Position numbers and translations under genes: made by a program. From NCBI RefSeq assembly GCF_024807225.1, contig NZ_JANUCO010000001.1, forward strand, positions 1,736,001-1,800,000: a stretch of 64,000 nucleotides of DNA. Direction: 5' to 3'. The notes under the pieces are model-generated. The model made no database searches, was not told where the DNA came from, and saw only the letters and a program-made list of their open reading frames with translations. Below, piece after piece: positions 1 through 9,772 of the stretch. Within the stretch, counting starts at the first letter, position 1. Every line of letters begins with the position of its first letter. The DNA is from Chryseobacterium ginsenosidimutans (lineage in GTDB: Bacteria > Bacteroidota > Bacteroidia > Flavobacteriales > Weeksellaceae).

Positions 1-177
1 CGTCAGAAATGAATCGGCAAAATTCTCCCACATTGTAGAACCTGTAGCTTTGCTGGGAGCAATATTTTCTCCTATTTCCAATGTTTTTCCTTCAATAAAA
101 AACCAATACATCAGACACGAAAAAAACGCGATGGTACTGAAGTAAAAAATGATATTTTTATATTTCCCCAAGTTCAT
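1..177 (-). CDS. Membrane protein, N-terminal fragment (possible cation:proton antiporter)
   Basis: An open frame starts at the ATG at 175-177 and runs off the left edge of the window, giving 59 residues. After a short basic start (MNLGKYKN) there is one strong hydrophobic stretch at about residues 9-27, followed by a polar segment. The pattern of a single leading helix and then an acidic loop resembles the start of Kef-type cation:proton antiporters of Bacteroidota, but too little is visible to be sure. The gene is read away from the LytTR gene to its right, with an AT-rich gap of about 135 bases between them. Confidence 0.5.
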   Translation of the reverse strand, partial: MNLGKYKNIIFYFSTIAFFSCLMYWFFIEGKTLEIGENIAPSKATGSTMWENFADSFLT

Positions 178-312
178 AATTCCAATATTTTCCGCAAAGT
201 TGATAAGAATATAATTACGATAAATATTTTTTTATTCGAAATGTAACAAATGTCACGAATTATGTAATGAAATGTCAGAATTCTTTAGAAGAAGGATAAA
301 TGCACGAAAAAT

Positions 313-1024
313 TTACTTTCCAAACCTCTCCATGAGCGAATTTTTATAAGATTCTCCGATGTGCAGCTTTAAAAAAGTCTCGTTTTCTGTGGAGATGGTA
401 GTAATAATTTCGTTGGTAGAAAAAACCTTGATAGAAGATAAAGCGATAATCTCCTTTTTATTGACCTGCGCAAAATCTTTTGACGGAAGCATTTCCAGAA
501 GATTTTTAAAATTTAGATTTTTCAGAACGATGTTTGTTCCGTCATTTAGAATAATATCTTTGTCGCGGCTGTCGATTTCTGAGGTTTTGATATAAGCAAT
601 CTGATCTGTAAAAATGATGGTTTTACCTATGTTTGTGTTCCATTCGATAATGTCTTTTTTCTGTGGAGTCTGGAGCAATTCCGCAGCTTTTTCAAATGCT
701 TGAGTAAGCCTTTCTTTTTTGATCGGTTTTCTTACGTAATCGACAACATTTAAGTCAAATGCTTCGGCGGCGTATTCTTTGTAAGCAGTTGTGAAGATGA
801 TTTTCTTTGAACCGGAAATGAGTTTCTGCAACCTGTAAACCGTTCATTCCGGGCATTTCAATATCTAAAATACAGACATTACAATCTATCTTTTCAATTT
901 CGCTTAAAAATATTTTAGGATCGTTGAATGCTTTTACAACTTCCACATTGTCAATTTGTTCGCAAAGTAATTTTAAATAGCTGATTGCCAGTAATTCATC
1001 ATCAAGAATAACGCATTTTATCAT
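313..1024 (-). CDS. LytTR-family response regulator (apparent frameshift)
   Basis: Two overlapping frames together make one response regulator of about 236 residues. The N-terminal part is a receiver domain (start MIKCVILDDE, phospho-acceptor Asp in CILDIEMPGMNG, about residue 54). The C-terminal part is a LytTR DNA-binding domain (EYAAEAFDLNVVDYVRKP ends the receiver, then the LytTR strands). The frame breaks at 822-826, where the coding strand reads GCAGAAACTC; removing one A restores a continuous protein. The start overlaps the end of the sensor kinase by 23 bases, so the two are co-transcribed and likely translationally coupled. The break is probably a sequence error (see findings); if real, the protein would lose its DNA-binding domain. 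Confidence 0.85.
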
Positions 1025-1772
1025 AGAATTCTGCTAAATTGATTGTTAATTCTGCCGTGAAGATACCGTTTTTTGAACTTTTCTGGAGTGAATAAAAGTT
1101 GTTGTAAATCATTTTCAATCGTTGATCGAGAGACTGACTTCCGAAACCGCTTTTCTCTTTTATCAGCATGTTTTTCAAAGAAGCTTTGTTGCTCACTTTC
1201 ATTGAAAATATACCTCCTTCAAGTTCCAATTGAATAGAAATAAATGAATCTTGTGCCAGAAAATCGGTGTGTTTAAAGGCGTTTTCAATCAAATCAACAG
1301 AAATCAACGGAGCAAAAACTTTCTCTTCGTAAATTTCGTCTGACTTATTAATTTTAGATTTAATTCTGAAATCAAAAAGCGGATTAACCTTGATTTTATT
1401 AATCTCAATTAAGCTTAAAGCGAAATTTAATTCTTCTTTCGGACTGACGAATTTGTTGTTGCTTTCGTATAAAATATAGTCTAAAACGTTCGCCAATTTA
1501 TCCAACGACATGTACGTTTGATACGCGTGCGACTGAACGGAATTTAAAATGTTTTTAAACAAATGTGGGTTCAGTTTTGTGCCGATATGTTCTAGCTGAA
1601 CTTCATTTAATCTTTGCTGGATTATTTTGTTGGATTCGGAAAGTCTTGCATTTTTTATCTTAAATTTCTGATTTTGGCTAAATAAATAAATGCTTACCGT
1701 TAAAAAGAAGAAAATAGCAAATACTCCAATGAATATCAGATAATCTTGAATCATGTAGTAATTGCCTTCCAT
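1002..1772 (-). CDS. LytS/YehU-like sensor histidine kinase
   Basis: This 256-residue protein has one N-terminal membrane helix (about residues 10-30), a short coiled linker, then a HisK domain with the phospho-acceptor region LNPHLFKNILNS and an ATPase N-box LIENAFKH. That arrangement is typical of the LytS/YehU type of kinase, which pairs with LytTR regulators. The partner regulator follows directly with overlapping ends, so the pair forms a two-component system. There is no periplasmic sensor domain, so the signal is probably sensed in or near the membrane. A second possible start lies at the seventh codon (MIQDYLIF). Confidence 0.9.
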   Translation of the reverse strand: MEGNYYMIQDYLIFIGVFAIFFFLTVSIYLFSQNQKFKIKNARLSESNKIIQQRLNEVQLEHIGTKLNPHLFKNILNSVQSHAYQTYMSLDKLANVLDYILYESNNKFVSPKEELNFALSLIEINKIKVNPLFDFRIKSKINKSDEIYEEKVFAPLISVDLIENAFKHTDFLAQDSFISIQLELEGGIFSMKVSNKASLKNMLIKEKSGFGSQSLDQRLKMIYNNFYSLQKSSKNGIFTAELTINLAEFYDKMRYS

Positions 1773-2030
1773 TGGGTTAGAATGTTTTTACTTGTTTCTT
1801 TTTAAACGTCTAGTATTAGCGATGTTATGTTGAACTTGCCGAAGCATTTCAGTAGTTTTATACTTAAGCTTAATAATTTTAACCATTAAGAACATGTAAG
1901 TTGTTAAGATTAATTAAGAAAATATCTAAGATATTTTGTAAGGCGTTTTGCTTATTATTTGACAAAGTCAAATTCTTAATTGTTCTTTTTTAAATAGATT
2001 TCTAAACTTCTTAATGTTTAAAATAATCTT

Positions 2031-2402
2031 TTATTTCAATTTTTTCAAAGAATTCAACGTTACATTTTCCTCACATTTTTCATAGGTGATTTCGTACGTC
2101 GGATTTTTTTCAGGATAAGTCAAAACATAATCAGGACAAGGTTTTTTCTGAGCGTGACTTTTGTCGAAATCTATTTTTCCTTTTGTAATAATGCTGTCTT
2201 TCAAGAATTTTTCGTTGATTTTCAACGTATTCATTTCTGTTTTGAAATTTTCAGAATACTTAAAATCTTTAGAAAGTGTTTCGGCAATAACACGGCTGTT
2301 TGGAAGATAACCGCTGCAGCTTGCGCCTTTTTTATTTAAGACAAAAAATACAATGGCAAGTCCCGGAACAAGCCCAATTGCAAAAAATTTGAGTTTTTTC
2401 AT
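2031..2402 (-). CDS. Hypothetical exported or membrane-anchored protein
   Basis: This 123-residue protein starts with KK and a hydrophobic segment (about residues 5-22) that could be a signal anchor, followed by a polar domain with four cysteines (Cys at about 29, 89 and 109 among them). I do not recognise the family. Its ATG overlaps the stop codon of ald by one base (TAATG), so it is read as the last gene of the tsaE-ald unit and is likely translationally coupled. Function unknown. Confidence 0.7.
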   Translation of the reverse strand: MKKLKFFAIGLVPGLAIVFFVLNKKGASCSGYLPNSRVIAETLSKDFKYSENFKTEMNTLKINEKFLKDSIITKGKIDFDKSHAQKKPCPDYVLTYPEKNPTYEITYEKCEENVTLNSLKKLK

Positions 2403-3596
2403 TAGAAAATTAAAAGATTGATATCATGATAAGTAAGTCCGAAACGATCGCAAATGATTTTCTTTGTATGTCTTCCTTTGTACATGTAAAGACTCTGTTT
2501 CATTTCATTTTTGCGAACCAGCATGTTTTCGAAACCGCCTTCTTCGTCGTAATTTAAGATGTAAGAAAGAAAGAAATTGGAGATGGCTTTTGTCGTCGTT
2601 CTCGGCATTCTTGAGGTAAGATTCGGAAGTCCGCAATGGATTACACCGTGTTTGATGATGTAAGGATCTTCCATGGTTGTCAGCTCGGAAGTTTCAATCA
2701 CTTTTCCGTTGTCGATGGTAATATCGATGATGACGCTGCCTTTTTTCATTTTCATGACCATTTCTTCGGTCACGATTGGGGTCATATTTAATCTTGGAAG
2801 TGCTCCGATTACCACGTCTGCACGTCTCAAGGCTTTGCTTAATTCTTTCGGATCGATGATCGATGTAGGAAACTCTGCTGTCTACCAACGTGTGAAGTCT
2901 TCTCAATTTTGAAAGTGAATTGTCGAAAACTCTTACACTTGCTCCTAAACCGATGGCTGCTTTTGTAGCAAACTCACCCACGATTCCTGCTCCTAAAATC
3001 ACAACTTCTGCAGGTCTTACTCCTGTAATTCCGCCCAACATTAAGCCGTTTGATAAGGCTAATAATTCGGAAGCGTATAAAACGGAAACTGTTCCTGCAA
3101 TTTCGCCGATTAATCTTACTAAAGCCAGTTGTTTATATTGGTCAACAATGAATTCGAATGCAATGGCATTGACTTTTTTCTCTGCCAGTTTTAAAAAATA
3201 ATCTTTATCTCTTAAGTTGATCTGAAGCGCCGAAACCAGATAAGTATTCGGTTTCATATAATCGATTTCTTCTTCTGTGGGAGGATTAACTTTTAAAATT
3301 AAATCCTGCGCGAAAGCTTCTTTCGGATCGTTCGTAATTTTCGCTCCTGATTCAGAATACAGCAGATCTGAAAAGAATGAGCCTTGTCCGGCTCCTGCTT
3401 CTATGATGATTTCATGACCATGCTCTACCAAAACCTGTACTGCATCGGGTGTGATACAAGCTCTTCTTTCATTCAGACAGGTTTCCTTTGGTACTCCTAT
3501 GCTGAATTGTTTTCCTTTTTTGATGATCTCCAGTTTTTCTTCCTTCGGCATCAGTTCCTCTTCGGTAAAAGGAGTAAAAATATTTGTCGTACTCAT
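2402..3596 (-). CDS. ald: Alanine dehydrogenase (apparent frameshift)
   Basis: The two frames at 2694-3596 and 2402-2830 together give a 397-residue alanine dehydrogenase, which converts alanine and NAD+ to pyruvate, ammonium and NADH. The N-terminal catalytic domain has IGVPKET and the ERR segment; the Rossmann domain has VILGAGIVGEFA. The second frame continues with RRADVVIGALPRLN. The frame breaks at 2869-2873 (plus-strand GGAAAC); removing one A gives the continuous reading SRVPTSIIDPKEL. It lies between tsaE upstream and a small hypothetical gene downstream. The break is probably a sequence error because both halves are fully conserved. Confidence 0.88.
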
Positions 3597-3666
3597 CCTT
3601 TAAATTAATTAAATTCTTACAGGTCGTTATTTTACAATCGATTTCAAGAGCAAAGATACATAATAT

Positions 3667-4074
3667 TTAGTCGAAAGTGATTTCTCTGTGGTCTCCGGTG
3701 TTGATGATGTTCATTTCGTGGAACTTAAGCCCGTAAAGCTCTTCTTCATACACTTCCGGCCATTCGATAATGCAAAGAAAAGCGTTGTCCAAATACTCTT
3801 CAATTCCTATATCGTAGACTTCTTCGAGGTTTTTTAAACGGTAAAGATCAAAGTGATATATTTTTCCTTTCGGTGTATTGTATTCATTAACAATGGAATA
3901 GGTTGGGGAATTCACTTCATCCGTACTTTCTAAATTTTTAAGCAAAAACTGGGTAAAAGTGGTTTTTCCTGCGCCAAGATTTCCCTTTAATAAAAGAATG
4001 TTGTGTTGGAGTTGCGAAATGACTGTCTCGGCTATATTTTGCCAGTCTTCAATATGATGAATTGTGAACTGCAT
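3667..4074 (-). CDS. tsaE: tRNA threonylcarbamoyladenosine biosynthesis ATPase TsaE
   Basis: A 135-residue P-loop protein of the usual TsaE (YjeE) length. It shows Walker A GNLGAGKTTF, then the family motifs NSPTYSIVNEY, FDLYRL and IIEWPE. TsaE works with TsaB and TsaD in making the t6A37 base of ANN-decoding tRNAs in the cytoplasm. It is the first gene of a minus-strand group with ald. Confidence 0.95.
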   Translation of the reverse strand: MQFTIHHIEDWQNIAETVISQLQHNILLLKGNLGAGKTTFTQFLLKNLESTDEVNSPTYSIVNEYNTPKGKIYHFDLYRLKNLEEVYDIGIEEYLDNAFLCIIEWPEVYEEELYGLKFHEMNIINTGDHREITFD

Positions 4075-4116
4075 TTTTAAGCAAAGATAATTAATTGCAT
4101 TAAATTTTCATCAATA

Positions 4117-4147
4117 AAAAACCGACTGAAGCGCTTCAATCGGTTTT
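4117..4147 (-). terminator. Rho-independent terminator of the T9SS-secreted protein region
   Basis: AACCGACTGAAGC and GCTTCAATCGGTT form a long hairpin (one G-U pair). On the minus strand it is followed by a run of T. It lies between the end of the large secreted-protein gene and tsaE. Because the T run is on the tsaE side and genes are read leftwards, it closes the large gene. Confidence 0.8.
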
Positions 4148-4165
4148 AATGTAAATAATTAATAC

Positions 4166-7126
4166 CTATTTTTTAATCACTTTCTGAACGAAAGTCTTAT
4201 CGTTATCAAGCGTTATTTTAAGTAGATAAAGCCCTGAATTGAAGCCTTCCAAAGAGATTTCCTGAACCTGACCTCCTTTGCTGATCAGTTGCCCTGAAAT
4301 ATTGTATAATTCAAAAGATTTTACTTTTTCTTCAGAATCAATTTTCACGACAGAAGTTGTAGGATTCGGATAAATTTTAATTTTATCTTTCGAAATTTCA
4401 TGGGTAGCAAGAATTATATTGTCTTTGATCTCAAAATTATCAAACGAAAGATCATAATCTCCTGCTGTTCTGTTTGCCACAATTTTTACCTGCACAAACT
4501 GATTTTGATACGCTGCCAAAGAATAAGTTTTCTTACTATAATTTCCAGTTCCTGCTTCGTTATTCACTGTTCCTATGGTTGTCCATGATGTTCCGAAGTC
4601 CGTTGAAATCTGTACATCAAAATTCCCCCAATCTGTTAACGCGGCGTATGGACTGTTAAAATTACTTTGTTTGTAATAGAAACTCAATTCATAGTTGTTT
4701 GTTCCCAAAGGTCCTACTGCAATGGTACTGAATGATCCTGTTGAAATACTTCCGTATATATTTTTATACAAATTCGTGGCAGAATTTCCATTTCCTGTTG
4801 CTCCTCTTGCTGTTCCTAATGTGAAAGGATTTCCCCCGTTTATCCAGCCTTCTGGGAAACTTGATGTTAAAAATTCTTCTTTCCATGGAGCAGAAGCAGT
4901 AGGAATTGTAGTAAATGTTACCGATTTCCACAGGCTTTTCTCTGTTGAAGAACACAATCTTCTGATCCAGAAATAATACGTTCCGTTTGTAAGCTGAGAA
5001 AGATTTACTGAGTTTGTTCCTGAAGGTAAAGTCACAAATGCCGCGGTGTTTGCAGGCGGAGTATTTGTTGTAGTCACAATATATTCATATCCGTTTGTAG
5101 GCTGTTGATTGCTTGCATTTGTCCAAGAAATGTTCGCTCCGTTATAGCTTACAGAATTTAAAGTAAGGGAAGAAAGTTCTGTACAAGACGGAATCGGTTC
5201 CCAAATTACATCGTCGATATACATGTAAGTATAGGTACCTCCATCAACTCTTCTGATCCCTAAATAATTGGCTGAACCAGTATAATTATTTAAATAAACC
5301 GTATATTCCTGATACGTTGTTGTAAGCGGAATTGTTTCGATAATTTCTACGTTTGCAGAGGCTGTATTCCCTGTTAATGCTACAATTTGAAGCTTTGTAT
5401 CGGTAGAAGTTCTTCTTGCTTTGATGCGTAATCTGTGAGTTCCTGCATTTAAATTGGTTAATTCTGGGCTTACAAGAATTACTTTTGTCGCGGCATCCGT
5501 CATTGTTGCGCCGTTTCCGTAAAAACTGATGTTGTTCGGTGTCGAAAATGTGTCAGTTGTTGTTAAACTAATTGTCGGAATTGAGCTGTTATTCGATGTT
5601 AAAATTTTTCCCCAACAGTTTGGAAGATTTGTTCCTGAAACAGCATCAAAAGTTTCGTACAATGTTGTCGCCGGAACACAAGCTGTAAAGAGACTTGCCG
5701 TGTTTGAATAAGCACTTTCACATTGTGTACTCACATTTTTTCCTCTGATAAAATATTGCGTATTCGGCTGAACTCCTGCTATATTTTGAGATACCGTTGA
5801 AGTACCAAAAGTAAATGGCGAACCCGCTATCTGATTAGAAAAATTACTGTCTGTCGCTACTTCGATGATCGTATTAATCGGGTTTGCATTTCCGTTTTCG
5901 GAAGCCGACCAGTTGATGTTGAAAGAATTAGAGGTAATGTTTGACGTTGTAATTCCGTTCACCGTAATCGGACAGTTTTTAATAGAACTTGTCAAAGGAT
6001 TTTGCACATTATACAAAGGCCCGTTTGTACAGTTTGAATTTACAGAATAAATGGTATACGTATATTGATTATTTCCTTTAATCCCGTAATTATAATTGTT
6101 TTCAAAGGTCGTATTTGTTCCGTAATAGGCGACATAACTGTTTAACGATGAATTTTCACCTGTCACATAAACTGTTCCGTTTACGGGAGCATTTGGAGTC
6201 GTTCCGTTTAGATTTCTTAGAATTAAATATTTATCGGAAACGGGAGAACTCGGTGTGAAAGTTCCGTTAATAATAATTCCGGTGTTTGTTAAGTTTAAAT
6301 TTGAAGGTTGCGAAGCTGGAATTGTACAGGCAGTCGGTGTTGTCCATGTAAACGTCAAGCCTTGAGAAGGAAGAAAGTTGTAATTAGAAGCAATTCCTGA
6401 TGACGAATTTGTTGACTGATTAGAATTATTCCAGTTGCTGGTTGCATTTCCGGAAGCTGTTCTGCTGTTGTAATCACTGTTTGATGTTCCTCTTAATCCT
6501 ACTTTTGTATTCGTTGCACTTGGATTTCCTACAGCAGTCATGTTATAAACGTATCTTACAGTTCCATTTTCATGAAGTCTTGCCTGAAAATTCCAGTCAT
6601 GATAAGCAGAAGAATTCTGAGTAGAAGCATAAGGTCTGAAATGACTCCATTGTACCACAAATTCGCGGTTTGGCGCATTTCCTACAACCGAATAATCAAT
6701 CGCACTTGAAACTCCGTTAATATTATAAAAAGACGAAAGATCTGCCGCCAAAGGAGAAATTACTCCTGAATAAGCATTTGTTGAACTTATCGGATCTGAA
6801 GCCGTTGTAGTCGTTGCTCCGAAACTTATAAATCCGTTGGCATGAACTTTTATTGAATTAAAATTAGTTCCGTTAAAAGGAAATGAAAAAGGAATAACAT
6901 TATCTAAAGTATATACATTTTCGTCTAAAAATCCCGTTCCCGAAACAGCCGTTGCCGTTACAATATGGGTAGGATTCGAAAGTGGAGTATAAGTTCCCTG
7001 GCTTTGTGCAAAAGAGTAGTAGGAAACTATCTGTGCATTTGAAATATTCCAGCTGGACAGAACCAAAGCTCCGATCAGGCTTAACCTATTTCTGGTTAGT
7101 TTTTTAAAAAATCGATTTAAAATCAT
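4166..7126 (-). CDS. Large secreted protein with fibronectin III-like domains and T9SS C-terminal sorting domain
   Basis: About 986 residues. I place the start at the ATG at 7124-7126 because it gives a proper signal peptide (MILNRFFKKLTRNR, hydrophobic core, ending near SNAQ); an earlier ATG at 7153 adds nine poorly fitting residues. The body is rich in Ser, Thr, Asn and Gly, with a beta-sheet domain near the start, several fibronectin III-like repeats in the middle (e.g. SLTLNSVSYNGANISWTNA), and two jelly-roll-like segments (ENFDAV-type and APWKEEF). The last about 75 residues carry IKIYPNPTTS and end in TFVQKVIKK, a type A sorting domain for type IX secretion. It is therefore exported and attached to the surface or released; probably an adhesin or matrix protein. 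Confidence 0.88.
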   Translation of the reverse strand: MILNRFFKKLTRNRLSLIGALVLSSWNISNAQIVSYYSFAQSQGTYTPLSNPTHIVTATAVSGTGFLDENVYTLDNVIPFSFPFNGTNFNSIKVHANGFISFGATTTTASDPISSTNAYSGVISPLAADLSSFYNINGVSSAIDYSVVGNAPNREFVVQWSHFRPYASTQNSSAYHDWNFQARLHENGTVRYVYNMTAVGNPSATNTKVGLRGTSNSDYNSRTASGNATSNWNNSNQSTNSSSGIASNYNFLPSQGLTFTWTTPTACTIPASQPSNLNLTNTGIIINGTFTPSSPVSDKYLILRNLNGTTPNAPVNGTVYVTGENSSLNSYVAYYGTNTTFENNYNYGIKGNNQYTYTIYSVNSNCTNGPLYNVQNPLTSSIKNCPITVNGITTSNITSNSFNINWSASENGNANPINTIIEVATDSNFSNQIAGSPFTFGTSTVSQNIAGVQPNTQYFIRGKNVSTQCESAYSNTASLFTACVPATTLYETFDAVSGTNLPNCWGKILTSNNSSIPTISLTTTDTFSTPNNISFYGNGATMTDAATKVILVSPELTNLNAGTHRLRIKARRTSTDTKLQIVALTGNTASANVEIIETIPLTTTYQEYTVYLNNYTGSANYLGIRRVDGGTYTYMYIDDVIWEPIPSCTELSSLTLNSVSYNGANISWTNASNQQPTNGYEYIVTTTNTPPANTAAFVTLPSGTNSVNLSQLTNGTYYFWIRRLCSSTEKSLWKSVTFTTIPTASAPWKEEFLTSSFPEGWINGGNPFTLGTARGATGNGNSATNLYKNIYGSISTGSFSTIAVGPLGTNNYELSFYYKQSNFNSPYAALTDWGNFDVQISTDFGTSWTTIGTVNNEAGTGNYSKKTYSLAAYQNQFVQVKIVANRTAGDYDLSFDNFEIKDNIILATHEISKDKIKIYPNPTTSVVKIDSEEKVKSFELYNISGQLISKGGQVQEISLEGFNSGLYLLKITLDNDKTFVQKVIKK

Positions 7127-7403
7127 GCTTAGTGGGTATATTTTACAGCACAAACTTATTATTTTTAATTAGAATTAATAAAAACAAAAGTATGATTTAA
7201 ATCAACCCCTCAAATGTATGATTTTCCGTTTAATAATGAATGTTTAATAGTGTTTGTGAATGAAAATTAAAGTGGGATTAATTTTAAGAAAAATATACTC
7301 AAGCAACATTTTTAGTGACGATAAGTTTTTATAGCTAAAACTTGTTTACCCTTTTTATTGGAAGCTTTTTGACTACGTCGAATTGTACTTTTATTATTTC
7401 TAA

Positions 7404-7472
7404 GGAGCTATTTCCCGCTTTCCATTGCAATCTTTTTTTGCAAAAAAGGATTTTCATTACAATCGGGGCTAA
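7404..7472 (+). repeat. Repeat family F, copy 1 (structured)
   Basis: Begins GGAGCTATTTCCCGCTTTCC, has a central hairpin (GCAATCTTTTTTTG/CAAAAAAGGATT), and ends CAATCGGGGCTA. The same element occurs in the opposite orientation at 44674-44743 and in weaker form at 10724-10815 and 43140-43228. It may be a structured RNA or a REP-like element; the Rfam Flavo-1 motif is one candidate, from memory only. Confidence 0.7.
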
Positions 7473-7499
7473 GAATTTGCGACTGTTACAAAAAAAATC

Positions 7500-7532
7500 A
7501 AACCTCACAGGTTTCAAAAACCTGTGAGGTTT
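7500..7532. repeat. Perfect hairpin AAACCTCACAGGTTT
   Basis: AAACCTCACAGGTTT at 7500-7514 is followed after three bases by its exact inverted copy at 7518-7532. It lies between divergent genes, so it is not an ordinary terminator. It resembles short palindromic repeats that are common between flavobacterial genes. Confidence 0.8.
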
Positions 7533-7659
7533 AAATCCAAAATATTTCTCACCCCATAATTTCAAAAATAATTAAAAATAAAGTCATTTATAATCAAAAT
7601 TTTATTAAAATTTAAAATTTGAAGTCTGTTTTTCAGCACTAAAATTTACATTAAATGCC

Positions 7660-7667
7660 TATTTTTG
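7660..7667 (+). promoter_or_regulatory. Bacteroidota -7 element of dnaG
   Basis: TATTTTTG matches TAnnTTTG and lies five bases before the dnaG ATG. This implies a very short or nearly absent leader. No clear -33 TTG was seen. Confidence 0.6.
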
Positions 7668-7671
7668 CAAC

Positions 7672-9657
7672 ATGATTTCCAAGCAGACCATAGATAAAAT
7701 ATTCTCAACAATCCGGGTAGAGGAGATTGTTGGCGAATATGTGCAGTTGAAAAGGGCAGGGTCTAATTTTAAAGGACTCAGTCCGTTTCATGATGAAAAA
7801 TCACCAAGTTTTGTAGTTTCACCAAGTAAACAGATCTGGAAAGATTTCTCGACAGGCAAAGGAGGAACGGCGATTTCTTTTTTAATGGAGATCGAAAATT
7901 TCACATATCCGGAAGCACTTCGTCACGCTGCGAAAAAGTATGGAATTGAGATTGAAGAAGATCAACGCGAATATTCAGAAGAAGCAAAAAATGCACAGTC
8001 TGAAAGAGATTTATTATACAAAATCCATGAAATTGCGAATGAGTATTTCCAAAATTTTCTTTGGGAAGTTGAAGAAGGAAAATCGATTGGATTGTCTTAT
8101 TTTAAAGAGCGTGAACTTCGGGACGATATTATCAGAAAATTCCAGTTGGGATATTCTCCGGAAAAGAAAAATTCTTTTACCGAATTTGCCATTGAAAAAG
8201 GATATTCAAAGGAAATATTAGAAAAATCGGGATTATCAATTTTCCCTGAAAATGCTCCCAACGGAATCGATCGTTTCCGTGAAAGAGTCATGTTCCCGAT
8301 TCACAGTTTTTCGGGTCGAGTTCTTGGTTTTGGCGCGAGAATTCTTAAAAATAATGTCAAAACGGCGAAATATCTCAACTCGCCGGAAACCGAAATTTAT
8401 CATAAATCCAATGTTCTTTACGGATTAAACCAAGGAAAACAGGCAATTTCAAGAAAAAATATCTGTCTTTTGGTGGAAGGATATATGGACGTGATTTCGC
8501 TTCATATGTCCGGAATTGAAAATGTGGTGGCGAGTTCCGGAACTTCTTTAACAACGGAACAGATCAAGCTAATAAAGAGATTAACGGAAAACGTGACCAT
8601 ACTTTTTGATGGTGACAATGCCGGAATTAAAGCGAGTTTCCGAAGCATAGATATGCTGTTGACGGAAGGAATGAACATTCGTGTTCTTCTGTTTCCGGAT
8701 GGTGACGATCCCGATTCTTTTGCCAGAAAACATCCGCAGGAATATGTAGAAAAATTCATCGAAAATGAGGCGATGGATTTTATTGATTTTAAAGCTGAAA
8801 TTCTTTTAAAAGAAGTCGGAAATGACCCGATAAAAAAAGCTGAAGCGATCCGAGATATCGTAAAATCGGTTGGTTTTGTTCAGAATGCTTTAAAAAGAGA
8901 GGTTTATCTTAAGCAGGTTTCCAATAAATTCGGATTGTCTGAGCAGAGTTTATTCAACGAACTGGATGTTCAGAGACAGGTAACACAAAATCAGACGCAA
9001 CACGTTCAGCAGCAGAAGGAAAATGCAGCTCCCGTTAAAATGGAGATTGTGCCTTTGGATGAGGAAAAAGCCGATCCGTTTTTGTTTGAAGTTTTGTTTA
9101 TGGAGAATAAATTGGTCGATCATATGTTGATGTTTGGCGATATTGTTTTAAAAAGAACGGATGATAATAACGGCGAATATCAAATTACCGTTATTGAAGA
9201 GATTTTGCATCATTTTGACGAAGAACAGTACGAGTTTTTAGTAAAAGGAAACGAAATCATCATCAATCAGGTAAAAGAAGGAATTCAGAATGATGAGCTT
9301 CGAAGCGGAAACTTTTTTGTAACTTTTATGGACGAACAAATTACCACAAAAGTCGTAGATGCATTGCTTCCTTTGGATGATCTTGAAAACTGGGCTTCCA
9401 GAAATATATTTCCGCCAAATTATGGGGATAAAATTGCCGACCAGGTAAAAGGTGATGTCTTGCTACACAAATACAGATATATTGATTATTTAATAAAAGA
9501 AACGGCAAGCGAACTGGATAAATACAGCGATTCTGATCAGGTGAAATATTATGAGCTGATCCAGAAAATTACGTTATTAAAACAAGCTTCCATACGACTA
9601 AGCGATATCATTGAATATTCTCCTATCAAAGGAATTTATGTGAACCGGAAAAGATAA
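7672..9657 (+). CDS. dnaG: DNA primase
   Basis: A 661-residue bacterial primase that makes RNA primers at the replication fork. The order is the N-terminal CHC2-type domain (residues about 1-95), the primase core with TOPRIM motifs EGYMD (269-273) and DGDNAG (313-318), and a C-terminal helicase-binding region. Unusually, three of the four zinc ligands of the CHC2 ribbon are absent: the positions expected to be Cys are Ser37, Asp58 and Thr61, while His40 is kept. The surrounding fold residues (SPFHDEKSPSF, GKGG) are conserved. From memory other Flavobacteriia share this loss, so it is probably ancestral and not damage. Confidence 0.95.
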   Translation: MISKQTIDKIFSTIRVEEIVGEYVQLKRAGSNFKGLSPFHDEKSPSFVVSPSKQIWKDFSTGKGGTAISFLMEIENFTYPEALRHAAKKYGIEIEEDQREYSEEAKNAQSERDLLYKIHEIANEYFQNFLWEVEEGKSIGLSYFKERELRDDIIRKFQLGYSPEKKNSFTEFAIEKGYSKEILEKSGLSIFPENAPNGIDRFRERVMFPIHSFSGRVLGFGARILKNNVKTAKYLNSPETEIYHKSNVLYGLNQGKQAISRKNICLLVEGYMDVISLHMSGIENVVASSGTSLTTEQIKLIKRLTENVTILFDGDNAGIKASFRSIDMLLTEGMNIRVLLFPDGDDPDSFARKHPQEYVEKFIENEAMDFIDFKAEILLKEVGNDPIKKAEAIRDIVKSVGFVQNALKREVYLKQVSNKFGLSEQSLFNELDVQRQVTQNQTQHVQQQKENAAPVKMEIVPLDEEKADPFLFEVLFMENKLVDHMLMFGDIVLKRTDDNNGEYQITVIEEILHHFDEEQYEFLVKGNEIIINQVKEGIQNDELRSGNFFVTFMDEQITTKVVDALLPLDDLENWASRNIFPPNYGDKIADQVKGDVLLHKYRYIDYLIKETASELDKYSDSDQVKYYELIQKITLLKQASIRLSDIIEYSPIKGIYVNRKR

Positions 9658-9772
9658 TTACAGACAAACTGTTTAATTATTACCGCTTGTCTGTGACAAA
9701 AAGTCCTATAAAATTTTAGGAATAAAAGTTGTAAATTAAACTTCGTAAAATGTAATAATACACAATAGAAAT

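Larger units (their letters stand above)
7127..7671. other. Long intergenic region between divergent genes, with repeats
   Basis: No credible gene was found in these 545 bases. The stretch holds AT-rich DNA next to the secreted-protein gene, one copy of the GGAGCTATTTCCCGCTTTCC repeat (7404-7472), a perfect hairpin (7500-7532) and the dnaG promoter. Confidence 0.7.

Noticed and set aside
1773..2030. tRNA or small RNA in the gap between the kinase and the hypothetical gene
   Set aside because: No cloverleaf or strong hairpin with T run was seen; the region is AT-rich with short repeats only.
7335..7565. Two small frames in the secreted-protein/dnaG gap
   Set aside because: They are encoded by the repeat and hairpin, with no start signal or conserved protein features.
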